From: Paracoccus haematequi | GTDB taxonomy: Bacteria > Pseudomonadota > Alphaproteobacteria > Rhodobacterales > Rhodobacteraceae | DNA: 64,000 nucleotides | Direction of reading: 5' to 3' | Assembly: GCA_945881965.1 (NCBI GenBank) | Contig: CAMCVS010000005.1 | Location: 62,001 to 126,000 of the forward strand | Shown here: positions 25,503-34,453 of the stretch, piece after piece | Position numbering within the stretch: position 1 is the first letter of the stretch | How the letters are laid out: every line of letters starts with the position of its first letter | Position numbers and translations under genes: made by a program | The notes under the pieces: model-generated | Database searches by the model: none | What the model was told of the DNA's origin: nothing | Seen by the model: only the letters and a program-made list of their open reading frames with translations

Positions 25503-26776
25503 AGGTCGCGCCAGCGTTTTTCCTGCCGGTCGGACCACAGCACACGCAGGGCAAAGCCGTCCTCGGTCTGTTCCTCGTGATCCACCACGCCCTCGGCATG
25601 CAACCATGCGCGCTGGCGACCATTGGCAAATGGGATCAGCAGGTCGGACACATGCCGCGCCTCGCCCAGCCGGGTGGCGATGGCGTCCAACAGGTCGCCC
25701 ATGCCCTCGCCCGTCAGCGCCGACACCGGCAGCACATCGGGCATCCGCCGCCCGCGTTCGGTCACTGCATCGCGCATGTCGTCGGGAACGCGGTCGATCT
25801 TGTTCCAGACCTCCAGCATCGGGGTATCACTGGCCACGCCCAGCGAGGCGAGGATGGTTTCCACCTCGCGCGCCTGACCTAGGCTGTCGGGGTGGCTGAT
25901 GTCGCGCACATGCAGGATCAGATCGGCGGCCAGCACCTCTTCCAGCGTGGCGCGGAAGGCGGCGACCAGTTCGGTGGGCAGGTCGGAAATGAACCCCACG
26001 GTGTCCGACAGGATCACGTCGGGGCCGCCCTCGGGCAGTTTCACGCCCCGCATGGTGGGATCGAGCGTGGCGAACAGCATGTCCTTCGCCAGCACATCCG
26101 CCCCGGTCAGCCGGTTGAACAGCGTCGATTTGCCCGCGTTGGTATAGCCCACCAAAGCGACAATCGGATAGGGCACCTTGGCGCGGGCGGCGCGGTGCAA
26201 TTCGCGGGTTTTCACCACCTTGTCCAACTGCCGTTTCAGGCGGATGATCTGGTCGTCAATGGCGCGACGGTCAGATTCGATCTGCGTCTCACCCGGCCCG
26301 CCAACGAAACCGAACCCGCCGCGTTGCCGTTCAAGGTGGGTCCAGGCGCGCACCAGCCGGGTGCGCTGGTAACTCAGCGCCGCCATTTCCACCTGCAACA
26401 CGCCTTCGCGGGTCCGCGCGCGATCCGAGAAAATCTCAAGGATCAACCCGGTGCGATCGAGGATCTTGACCCCCCATTCCTTTTCCAGATTGCGCTGCTG
26501 GACCGGGCCTAACTGACCGTCCACTAGCACCAGTTCAACCTCAGCTTCGGTCAACCGTGCCTTCAGCTCTGTAATCTTGCCCGATCCGAACAGCATGCCG
26601 GGATGGATGCGATCCACCCGGGCAACTTCTGACCCCAGGATATCCAGCCCCGGCATGGCGTCGGCCAGCGCCACTGCCTCTTCCAGCGCGATGGCAGCAT
26701 CACGCCGCGCGCGGTCGGATTTCACATCAGGATGGATCACCCAGGCGCGCGTGACCTTGGGGTCTTGCGGGATCAC
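25499..26776 (-). CDS. hflX: Ribosome-associated GTPase HflX
   Basis: HflX splits and rescues stalled ribosomes, especially under heat stress, using GTP. In 425 residues it has the N-terminal HflX domain (about 10-190; [10 protein letters not shown], then [13 protein letters not shown]). The G domain follows with P-loop G-Y-T-N-A-G-K-S-T near 209, D-T-V-G-F near 258 and N-K-I-D near 325. Its start overlaps the hfq stop codon as ATGA, so it is translationally coupled to hfq, the same gene pair as in enterobacteria. Confidence 0.96.
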   Translation of the reverse strand: MIPQDPKVTRAWVIHPDVKSDRARRDAAIALEEAVALADAMPGLDILGSEVARVDRIHPGMLFGSGKITELKARLTEAEVELVLVDGQLGPVQQRNLEKEWGVKILDRTGLILEIFSDRARTREGVLQVEMAALSYQRTRLVRAWTHLERQRGGFGFVGGPGETQIESDRRAIDDQIIRLKRQLDKVVKTRELHRAARAKVPYPIVALVGYTNAGKSTLFNRLTGADVLAKDMLFATLDPTMRGVKLPEGGPDVILSDTVGFISDLPTELVAAFRATLEEVLAADLILHVRDISHPDSLGQAREVETILASLGVASDTPMLEVWNKIDRVPDDMRDAVTERGRRMPDVLPVSALTGEGMGDLLDAIATRLGEARHVSDLLIPFANGRQRAWLHAEGVVDHEEQTEDGFALRVLWSDRQEKRWRDL

Positions 26777-27012
26777 TTTTCTTCGTCGCCATCATACAGG
26801 TTGATGGGCTGCGACGGCATGATGGTGGAAATCGCGTGTTTATATACCAGCTGTGATTGCCCATCGCGGCGCAGCAGCACGCAGAAATTGTCAAACCAGG
26901 TGATCACCCCCTGCAATTTCACCCCGTTGATCAAAAAGATCGTCACCGGGATCTTGGTCTTGCGGGTATGGTTCAGGAATGCGTCCTGGAGGTTCTGCTT
27001 GTCGGATGCCAT
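26773..27012 (-). CDS. hfq: RNA chaperone Hfq
   Basis: Hfq is a hexameric Sm-like protein that pairs small RNAs with messengers. The 79-residue protein has the Sm1 motif with [22 protein letters not shown], and the Sm2 motif Y-K-H-A-I-S-T-I, so the proximal and distal RNA faces should be intact. The C-terminal tail is short (about ten residues, acidic), as in other alphaproteobacteria. It lies between trkH and hflX, part of the alphaproteobacterial ntr-trk-hfq-hflX neighbourhood. The 141 bases before its start are likely to hold its own promoter. Confidence 0.98.
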   Translation of the reverse strand: MASDKQNLQDAFLNHTRKTKIPVTIFLINGVKLQGVITWFDNFCVLLRRDGQSQLVYKHAISTIMPSQPINLYDGDEEK

Positions 27013-27153
27013 GGAAAGTGTGCCTTGTTTTTGGTTTTCTTTGTTTGTTCTTGATCGCGCAGATCATGCGCTGTGGCGTGCAGATGCCCTGTCATCCAGC
27101 CCCTTGCAATATGAAGAACCCGCGTGGCAGATTCCAGCCCCAAAAACGGCCCC

Positions 27154-28683
27154 CTAGCGGCGGTTTGACGCGCTTTGCCACAGATCAGAGGTGATCAGCG
27201 CCACAATCGCCAATAGTTCCAGCCGCCCAAGCACCATCGCCGCTGCCAGCAGCAGCTTGGCCGCCGCCGTCAGGTCGGCGAGGTTGATCGGCGCGTCCCC
27301 TGCCATCGTCACCAATGGCCCGGTATTGCTGAGCGCGGCAATGGCCAGGATCGTTGCCGCCTCGAACCCCGCGCCAAAGGCAGCAAATCCTGCCATCACC
27401 AACATCAGGATCAGCGCGAACAGCATGAAGAACACCCACGCGATGAACGCGCCCTGTTTGCGCAGGCGGCGGTTGTGGCCTGCGGAATGGCCGACCGAAT
27501 TGGGATGGATCAGCCGGTCCAACTCGCGCGTGGTGTTCAGATACAAGGCCCAGACCCGCAGCAGTTTGACCCCGCCTGCCGTGGTCGCCACCCCGCCGCC
27601 GATCAGCGCAAGTCCCATCAGGATGGTGCCCGGTGTGGTCATGCCCGACCAGCCGCGCGCGGCGCGCCAGTCGGCGCTTTCAAATCCGGTGGTGGTCAGG
27701 AACGACAGCACGGTAAACGCCGACCCCCACAGCGCGCGCGCCGCGTCCCCCAGCGATTTCGGGTCATCCACGACATAGGCCCCCAGCCAGTGCCGCAAAA
27801 ACAGCGCGACCGTGACGCCGCCGACGATGCCCAGCCCCAGCCGGAACTCGGGGTCAGCCAGGATTCCGCCGCGCCCCGCCGTCAATGTGTCCGACGACAG
27901 CGTCAGGCGCGACAGCGCGAACATCAGGAACAGCGCGATCACCACCTCGCCCGCCAATCCCGCCTGCCCGTTCTGCAATCCCCCCACCGGCGATATGCCT
28001 GATGTGGCCAGCGTGGACATCGCATGACACAGCGCGGTCAGCGCGGTTTCGCCCAGGATCATCAGCATGACCCACAGCGCCCCCGTCAGCCCGGCATAGA
28101 TCGGCAGGATCACCCCCGCCACCCGCAGGATGCGGCGCTGCGGATCGACGCGGTCCTGCATCGGCAGGCGGCTGGCATCCTGTCCGGGTTCAGCGCTTGC
28201 CGTCACCTCGAACCCGCCAAGGCTCAGCGGGGCCAGCACGGCGGCGGCCGCGATGACCATCATCAGCCCGCCCAGCCACCCCACCAGCGCGCACCACAAA
28301 TGCAGCACGGGTGTCAGCCGCCCCACCGGAAACAGCGTGGCCCCGGTGGTGGTCAGCGCTGACGTCATTTCGACATAGGCATTCAGGAAGGTGGTCGTGG
28401 GCAGCGCGGCATGAAACGGCACCGCCAACCACAGCGGCAAAACCGCGAACCCCGCCAACAGCGCCAGCAGATTGTGCATCAGGCTGCGCCGACGCGGGGC
28501 ATTGGCGCGCGCCACCGCGACGAATCCCAGCAGGACCAGCCCCATCAGACCGGCATAAAAGAACTTGCGCGCCTCGCCATGGCTGTCCAGCAGCAGACCC
28601 AGGACCGCAGGCGCAAACATCGCCAGCGACGCCACCGCCGCCATCATCAGGAACAGCGGTTGATCAACCAGCCGCAGCCTCAT
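27154..28683 (-). CDS. trkH: Trk-type potassium uptake protein TrkH
   Basis: This is the membrane subunit of the constitutive Trk potassium importer. The 509-residue, helix-rich protein has four pore-loop repeats; recognisable filter segments are T-T-G-A-T-L-F near residue 112, A-T-S-G-I-S-P near 226, T-T-G-F-E-S near 330 and S-N-T-G-P-L near 457. Arg-rich ends mark cytoplasmic sides. It starts 41 bases after trkA on the same strand, so channel and gating ring are made together. The conserved glycine of each filter is present, so the pore should be functional. Confidence 0.95.
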   Translation of the reverse strand: MRLRLVDQPLFLMMAAVASLAMFAPAVLGLLLDSHGEARKFFYAGLMGLVLLGFVAVARANAPRRRSLMHNLLALLAGFAVLPLWLAVPFHAALPTTTFLNAYVEMTSALTTTGATLFPVGRLTPVLHLWCALVGWLGGLMMVIAAAAVLAPLSLGGFEVTASAEPGQDASRLPMQDRVDPQRRILRVAGVILPIYAGLTGALWVMLMILGETALTALCHAMSTLATSGISPVGGLQNGQAGLAGEVVIALFLMFALSRLTLSSDTLTAGRGGILADPEFRLGLGIVGGVTVALFLRHWLGAYVVDDPKSLGDAARALWGSAFTVLSFLTTTGFESADWRAARGWSGMTTPGTILMGLALIGGGVATTAGGVKLLRVWALYLNTTRELDRLIHPNSVGHSAGHNRRLRKQGAFIAWVFFMLFALILMLVMAGFAAFGAGFEAATILAIAALSNTGPLVTMAGDAPINLADLTAAAKLLLAAAMVLGRLELLAIVALITSDLWQSASNRR

Positions 28684-28724
28684 GTGCGGGTCACCCCCAG
28701 CCTGCTGTCAAAACACGTCATGAT

Positions 28725-30101
28725 CTAGAAATAGTCGATCGAGACCTGCAACAGGCGCTCGACCTCGGGCACGTCCTTGGCCATCGAGAACAACAGGATG
28801 CTGTCGCCGTCATCCACCCGCGTCTCGCCGGTGGCCTTGACCACGGTCTTGCCCTTGCGCAGTGCGCCGACCAACACGCCTTCGGGAAATTCGATGTCTC
28901 GGATGCGCTGGCCCGAGATGGGCGAGGTGGACAACACCTCGGCCTCGATCACCTCGGCTTCGGCATCGCCGATGGAATAGACACCTTTGACGCGGCCATG
29001 GCGGATATGGCGCAGGATCGACGACACGGTGGTGGCGCGCGGGTTGATCCAGGCGTCAATGCCAAGAGGCGCCATCAGCGGCACCAGCGTGGGGTCATTG
29101 ACCAACGCAATCGCCAGCGGGCAGCCTTCGGCCTTGGCGCGCACGGCGGCCAGCATGTTGACCTTGTCGTCATCGGTCACGCACAGCACGGCATCGGTGC
29201 GGTCCACATTCGCCTCGGCCAACAGCGCGACATCCAACCCGTCACCGTTCAGCACGATGGTGCGTTCCAGCGCGTCGGCGGCGCGTTCGGCCACACGGCG
29301 GTCTTTCTCGATGATCTTGGCCCGCAGTCGCCCGCCGCGATCCTCCAATGTGCGCGCCACGGTCAGCCCGACATTGCCGCCACCGATGATCAAGAGGCGT
29401 TCCTGCTTGCGCGTCTTCTTGCCAAAGATTTCCATCGTGCGCGGGATATCTTCGGTCAGGGCGATGATATAGCAATCGTCGCCGACATAAAGCTGATCGC
29501 CTGCCTCGGGGGCAAACAGCCGCCCCGCGCGGCGAATGCCGACCACAACGGCGCGCAGCGTGGAAAACAGGTCGGTCAACTGCCGCAGGGGCGTGTTGAC
29601 CACCGGGCAGTCGGCGTCCAGCGTCAGGCCCAGCAGTTGCGCACGGCCTTCCATGAAAAACGCGGTATCGAACGCCTCGGGGTTGGCGATGCGCCGCAGC
29701 GCGGCCTCGGCCACCTCGCGTTCCGGGCTGATGATGACGTCGATAGGCAGGTGATCGGTGCGGTAGAGGTCGGAATAGATCGCGTCCAGATAGCTGCGCG
29801 CGCGCAACCGGGCGATCTTGCGCGGGATGCCAAACACCGAATGGGCGACCTGGCAGGTGACCATGTTCACCTCGTCGCTATAGGTGGCGGCGATGATCAT
29901 GTCGGCGTCGCGCGCGCCTGCGCGGTCCAGCACATCGGGATAGCTGGCAAACCCCGCCACCCCCTGCACGTCCAGCGCATCGGTGGCGCGGCGGATCAGG
30001 TCGGCGTTCTGGTCCACGACGGTGACGTAATTCTTTTCGCCCGCAAGATGGCGCGCGATCTGCCAACCGACCTGACCTGCGCCACAGATGATCACCTTCA
30101 T
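28725..30101 (-). CDS. trkA: Trk system potassium transporter, regulatory subunit TrkA
   Basis: TrkA is the cytoplasmic ring that gates TrkH in response to nucleotides. Its 458 residues equal the length of the E. coli protein. It has two RCK-N domains with Rossmann loops G-A-G-Q-V-G (residues 7-12) and G-G-G-N-V-G (about 240), each followed by an RCK-C/TrkA-C domain. The ATG at 30101 sits immediately before the first Rossmann strand; a longer upstream frame carries nothing conserved. It precedes trkH. Its promoter must lie between 30102 and the divergent lipoprotein gene at 30203. Confidence 0.96.
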   Translation of the reverse strand: MKVIICGAGQVGWQIARHLAGEKNYVTVVDQNADLIRRATDALDVQGVAGFASYPDVLDRAGARDADMIIAATYSDEVNMVTCQVAHSVFGIPRKIARLRARSYLDAIYSDLYRTDHLPIDVIISPEREVAEAALRRIANPEAFDTAFFMEGRAQLLGLTLDADCPVVNTPLRQLTDLFSTLRAVVVGIRRAGRLFAPEAGDQLYVGDDCYIIALTEDIPRTMEIFGKKTRKQERLLIIGGGNVGLTVARTLEDRGGRLRAKIIEKDRRVAERAADALERTIVLNGDGLDVALLAEANVDRTDAVLCVTDDDKVNMLAAVRAKAEGCPLAIALVNDPTLVPLMAPLGIDAWINPRATTVSSILRHIRHGRVKGVYSIGDAEAEVIEAEVLSTSPISGQRIRDIEFPEGVLVGALRKGKTVVKATGETRVDDGDSILLFSMAKDVPEVERLLQVSIDYF

Positions 30102-30202
30102 GCCTTGGCCTGTCCCGGTAATTCGGCAAAGTTTTGCTTGGCAGATACGCCTGTCCTGGTCAATCCGGTTGTCATTTTCGCGCCGCAGCTTACCGTCGAG
30201 CC

Positions 30203-30658
30203 ATGCGTAACATGGCCCCCCTGATCCTGATGCTGCTGTCCGGCTGTGTGCCCGCGACATTCTATTTCCGCGAGGGTGCCACGGTCGCCGCAGTGGACCG
30301 GGCCTTGGCAGATTGCGATGCCGACGCCGCGCGCAGTGTCCCGGTCCGGAACGAGACGCGCTATACCCCGTTGCGGGTGGAACGCGATCTGGTCTGTGAC
30401 GCCAACGGGGTCTGCGATGTGGAAATCAACACCGAGGGCGGCGAGCCCTATGTGGTCGATGCCAACTCCGACCGGCGGCAGACAGTAGTGGCGCAATGCA
30501 TGGCGGCGGCGCGGTTTACACCCGTTACGTTGCCCGCCTGTCCGCCCGCCGTTGCTCGCGTCGCGCCCGCGGGCGCCACGACCACCCTGCCCCGGATCAC
30601 CCCGCAATCCTGCGCCGTAACGCGCCCGGACGGGCTGCGGATCGTCACGCGCGGCTGA
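30203..30658 (+). CDS. Hypothetical small lipoprotein
   Basis: This 151-residue protein of unknown function has a short N-terminal hydrophobic signal with lipobox L-L-S-G-C (Cys15), pointing to export and lipid anchoring. The mature part has a Cys pair pattern (D-C near 39, V-C-D and V-C-D-V near 66-73, Q-C near 98, A-C-P near 112, S-C near 137), so disulfides are likely. No known domain is recognised. It lies alone on the plus strand between trkA and ntrX and its stop abuts the ntrX stop. The ATG at 30203 was chosen for the signal peptide. Confidence 0.7.
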   Translation: MRNMAPLILMLLSGCVPATFYFREGATVAAVDRALADCDADAARSVPVRNETRYTPLRVERDLVCDANGVCDVEINTEGGEPYVVDANSDRRQTVVAQCMAAARFTPVTLPACPPAVARVAPAGATTTLPRITPQSCAVTRPDGLRIVTRG

Positions 30659-32086
30659 TCAGTCTTCCTCGCCGTCGCCGCCATTGCGGCCACCGCTGAC
30701 CACGTTCAGCGACTTCAGCTTGCGGTGCAGCGCCGAGCGTTCCATGCCGACAAAGGCCGCCGTGCGGCTGATGTTGCCGCCGAACCGGTTGATCTGGGTC
30801 ACCAGATATTCGCGTTCAAACGCCTCGCGCGCCTCGCGCAAGGGCAGCGCCGCCAAGGCCCCCGACAACACCACCCGCGCCTCGTCACTGCCGCCGCGCG
30901 GCTCGTCACCGGGCAGTTCCTGCGGCTGGATCGGCCCCGCGCCTTCGCCGAGTATCAGCACCCGTTCGATCAGGTTGCGCAACTGCCGCACGTTGCCGGG
31001 CCAGCGCATGGTCTGCATCAAGGCGACCGCCTCGTCGGACAGGCTGCGCTGCGGCAGGCCCTGGCTGCGGTGGAACAGGTCGATGAAATGCCGCGCCAGC
31101 ACCGGGATATCTTCGCGCCGCTCTTCCAGCGAGGGCACGGCGATCGGCACCACGTTCAGCCGGTGATAGAGTTCCTGCCGGAACCGCCCCGCCGCGATCT
31201 CGGCCTCGAGATTGCGCGCGGTGGACGAGATGACGCGCAAATCCACCCGCACCTTGTCGGTGCCGCCGACGCGGGCGAATTGCTGGTCCACCAGCACGCG
31301 CAGGATTTTCGATTGCGTGCCCAGCGGCATGTCCGCCACCTCGTCGAAATAGATCACGCCGTTATGCGCCTGTTCCAACAGGCCAGGTTCAACGCCGCGC
31401 GCCGCAGATTCGCGGCCGAACAGCACGTCTTCCATCCGTTCGGGTTCAATGGTGGCGCAACCGACGGTGACAAAGGGCGCATTCGCGCGGTTCGATTTTG
31501 CGTGGATGGTGCGGGCGGCGGTTTCCTTGCCGACGCCCGCAGGCCCGGTCAGCATCACCCGGCCATTGGATTTCGTCACCTTATCCAACTGCCCCAGCAG
31601 CACCCGGAACACCGACGAGGTGCCGACCATATCCGCCTGGGCCACGTCGCGCCGCCGCAGATCCTGATTTTCGCGCCTGAGCCGCGAGGTTTCCATCGCG
31701 CGCCGGATCACCACCAGCAACTGGTCGATATTGAACGGCTTTTCGATGAAATCATAGGCGCCCTGCTTGATGGCGGCGACGGCGATTTCAATGTTGCCGT
31801 GCCCCGAGATGATGATGATCGGGATATCGGGGTTGTCGCGTTTCACCGCCTTGAGGATGTCGATCCCGTCCATCCGGCTGTCCTTCAGCCAGATATCCAG
31901 GATCATCAGCGCGGGCGGATCGTCATTCACCGCGCGCATCGCCTCGTCGGAATTGCCCGCCAGACGCGTGGCATAGCCTTCGTCCAGCAGGATATCCGAA
32001 ATCAGATGCCGGATATCGCGTTCATCATCGACGATCAGGATATCGCCGACATCCTTGACCCCGTCCTTGATCCCGTCCTTGCGCAT
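30659..32086 (-). CDS. ntrX: Response regulator NtrX (AAA+ regulator without GAFTGA)
   Basis: NtrX is the DNA-binding partner of the membrane kinase NtrY and controls nitrogen, redox and envelope genes in alphaproteobacteria. A receiver domain (about residues 14-130, phospho-Asp near 64 in L-D-I-W) precedes an AAA+ domain (Walker A G-P-A-G-V-G-K-E; Walker B V-I-Y-F-D-E-V) and a Fis-type HTH with N-I-S-R-T-A-A-F-V-G. The sigma-54 contact loop GAFTGA is absent: that stretch reads R-E-S-A-A-R-G-V-E-P, so it probably does not open sigma-54 promoters. The start is unsure: ATG 32086 has an AAGGA site, while ATG 32101 and TTG 32110 overlap ntrY. A 12-base repeat encodes the K-D-G-rich start. Confidence 0.93.
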   Translation of the reverse strand: MRKDGIKDGVKDVGDILIVDDERDIRHLISDILLDEGYATRLAGNSDEAMRAVNDDPPALMILDIWLKDSRMDGIDILKAVKRDNPDIPIIIISGHGNIEIAVAAIKQGAYDFIEKPFNIDQLLVVIRRAMETSRLRRENQDLRRRDVAQADMVGTSSVFRVLLGQLDKVTKSNGRVMLTGPAGVGKETAARTIHAKSNRANAPFVTVGCATIEPERMEDVLFGRESAARGVEPGLLEQAHNGVIYFDEVADMPLGTQSKILRVLVDQQFARVGGTDKVRVDLRVISSTARNLEAEIAAGRFRQELYHRLNVVPIAVPSLEERREDIPVLARHFIDLFHRSQGLPQRSLSDEAVALMQTMRWPGNVRQLRNLIERVLILGEGAGPIQPQELPGDEPRGGSDEARVVLSGALAALPLREAREAFEREYLVTQINRFGGNISRTAAFVGMERSALHRKLKSLNVVSGGRNGGDGEED

Positions 32087-32093
32087 CACGTCC

Positions 32094-34364
32094 TTACCCA
32101 TTTTGTTCAATCGTTTCCGTTATCTGAGGGGCGACGCGCAGGCCCAGCCCGATAACCGCCATCGCACCGCGATGGGTGTCGGGCGCAAAGGCAGGCGCAT
32201 CTTCCAGAACAAGGCTACCGCCATGTTCTTCAATGATTTTCTTGACAATCGGCAGGCCCAGCCCGGTGCCTTCGGCCCGCGTCGTCACATAGGGTTCGAA
32301 CAGCCGCGCGCGATCCTCTGGCAGGCCGATGCCGTTGTCCGCGATGGTGATCCGCGCCTGCGCGCCTGTCTGCGTCAAACCAATGCGGATTTCCGGCGCA
32401 AAGCCATCCGGCACACCGGATTTTACGCGGGTTTCAATCGCTTCGCCTGCGTTCTTGATGAGGTTGGTCAACGCCTGCATGATCATGGTCGCGTCCAGAT
32501 CGGCCAGAACCGCGTCCGCAGGCAGGTCGGTGACAAAGCGCACATCGGGTTGCCCCGCGCCTTGCAGCGTCACGGCGGCGCGCAGCAGGTCGACCAGATC
32601 CTCGCTGCGGGTCTGCGGTTCGGGCATCCGGGCGAATTTGGAAAACTCATCGACAATGCGGCGCAAGTCATTGGTTTGGCGAATGATGACCCCGGTCAGG
32701 CTGTCCAGGTCGCTGGCCCCGGCCTCGTCAAGGTGCCGCGAAAACTTGCGCTTGATCCGTTCGGCAGACAGTTGAATTGGCGTCAGCGGGTTCTTGATCT
32801 CATGCGCGATGCGCCGCGCCACGTCGCCCCAGGCCGCCATCCGCTGCGCCGAGACCAGATCGGTCACATCGTCGAACGCCACCACGTAACCTTCCAGCGC
32901 GCCATCCGCGTTGCGCCGCCGCGCCATCCGCACCAGCAGGTTTTCCAGCCGCCCGTTACGGCTGACCTTGACCTCGTCCTGCACCGCCTCGGCCAGCCCC
33001 GCCTTCAGCCGGTCAAACAGCGGTCCAAACTCTGGCACCGCGACGGATAACGCCAGACTCGCGCGTTCCTCGTGCCAATCCAGCAGGCGTTCCGCCGACC
33101 GGTTGACGAACGTCACGCGCCCCTCGGCATCCAGCCCCGCCACACCGGATGTCACCGAGGACAGCACAGAATCAAACTGCCGCCGCCGCCGTTCGATCTG
33201 GGCGGTGTTTTCCAGCAGCGTGGCGCGTTGGCCTTTCAACTGCCGCGTCATCTGGTTGAAGGTGCGGCCCAGCATGGCGATCTCGTCCTCGCCCGCCTCT
33301 TCGGGCACCTGCACGTCCAGATCGCCCGCCCCGACCCGCTGCGCCGCCCCCGCCAGTCGGCCCACGGGTTGCGACAGCCGTTCGGCAAACCACAGCCCCA
33401 GCCAGACGGCGGCGAGGATCAGGATCAGCGCGAACCCAAGGTAAACCAGCCCGAATTCGAACAGCACCCGCCCGCGTTCGCTTTCCAGTTGCTGATAGAA
33501 CCGCGCGGTTTCCTGCGTTTCATCCAGCAGGCCCAGCAGATTGCCATCAACCTCGCGGGTGACATACAACAGCCGGTCGGCGAACCCGTTCAGCGAGACC
33601 AGCGCGCGAAATTCGTCGTTGGACCAATCCTCGATGACGATCTCGCCCAAGGTCTGTGCCTCGGTGATCTGGAACTGGCTGGGTTTTTCATAGTCGAACA
33701 GATAGGACCGTTCCCCCCGCGCCCGGATCACGCCGGCCCCGTCGATCACATAGGCCTCGCGCAGGCCGCGCTGGATCTGCGCCTGTCCTTGCGCCAGCAC
33801 ACCCCGGATATCGGCATCGCTCAGCGCGCCTGCCGCTTGCCGCGTCGCTTCGATCAGATTGGCCAATGCGCGGGCATCTTCGGTCAGGTCGCGGTGATGT
33901 TCTTCGGCATAGGCTTCGGCGGCGGCCAGCGATGATCCCACGACCGACCGCACCCGGTCGGAAAACCAGCCCTCCAGCCCGATGTTCACGGTCAAACCGG
34001 CGAATATCGCCACGGTCACCGTGGGAATCAGCGCCAGCGCGGCAAACACCGCCGACAGCCGCAGGTGCAACTGCGACCCCGCCGACCGCGCGCGCCGCGC
34101 CGATATCAGCGCCGCCACCCGCTGGATCACCAGCGCCGCCACCGCCAGCACATAGACCAGGTCCAACAACAGCACCAACCGCAGCGACAGGGCCGACCCG
34201 CCCTTGTCCAGCGGCCCCAGCACCAGAAACGTCGCCAAGGCCAAGGCAGGCCCCATCAGGACGAGGCCCAGCGTGGCGGCGTTCTGCAATCTGCTGATGC
34301 GTCGCAGCCGTCGCAACCGTTGCCAGGTGCCGCTGCGGCGTGTCTCTTGCAACACGTCGCCCAT
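32094..34364 (-). CDS. ntrY: Membrane sensor histidine kinase NtrY
   Basis: NtrY is an inner-membrane kinase that phosphorylates NtrX. It has 756 residues. Three or more transmembrane helices occur in the first 170 residues, then a long periplasmic region and another helix near 300-320. A HAMP linker, a PAS domain with F-V-N-R-S-A-E-R-L-L, the H-box [10 protein letters not shown] near 525, and ATPase boxes with N-L-I-K-N-A-G-E-A and T-G-L-G-L-P-I-V-K follow. The ATG at 34364 begins a basic, cytoplasmic N-terminus. It lies between ntrC (89 bases upstream) and ntrX. Confidence 0.95.
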   Translation of the reverse strand: MGDVLQETRRSGTWQRLRRLRRISRLQNAATLGLVLMGPALALATFLVLGPLDKGGSALSLRLVLLLDLVYVLAVAALVIQRVAALISARRARSAGSQLHLRLSAVFAALALIPTVTVAIFAGLTVNIGLEGWFSDRVRSVVGSSLAAAEAYAEEHHRDLTEDARALANLIEATRQAAGALSDADIRGVLAQGQAQIQRGLREAYVIDGAGVIRARGERSYLFDYEKPSQFQITEAQTLGEIVIEDWSNDEFRALVSLNGFADRLLYVTREVDGNLLGLLDETQETARFYQQLESERGRVLFEFGLVYLGFALILILAAVWLGLWFAERLSQPVGRLAGAAQRVGAGDLDVQVPEEAGEDEIAMLGRTFNQMTRQLKGQRATLLENTAQIERRRRQFDSVLSSVTSGVAGLDAEGRVTFVNRSAERLLDWHEERASLALSVAVPEFGPLFDRLKAGLAEAVQDEVKVSRNGRLENLLVRMARRRNADGALEGYVVAFDDVTDLVSAQRMAAWGDVARRIAHEIKNPLTPIQLSAERIKRKFSRHLDEAGASDLDSLTGVIIRQTNDLRRIVDEFSKFARMPEPQTRSEDLVDLLRAAVTLQGAGQPDVRFVTDLPADAVLADLDATMIMQALTNLIKNAGEAIETRVKSGVPDGFAPEIRIGLTQTGAQARITIADNGIGLPEDRARLFEPYVTTRAEGTGLGLPIVKKIIEEHGGSLVLEDAPAFAPDTHRGAMAVIGLGLRVAPQITETIEQNG

Positions 34365-34453
34365 CCATTCCCTAGGGGGCTCCGCCGCCCGATCCGCCAC
34401 ATCTGGTGGTCTTTTCGCAGGCCATAACCCGCGCGCCACGCTCTGTTGCGAAT

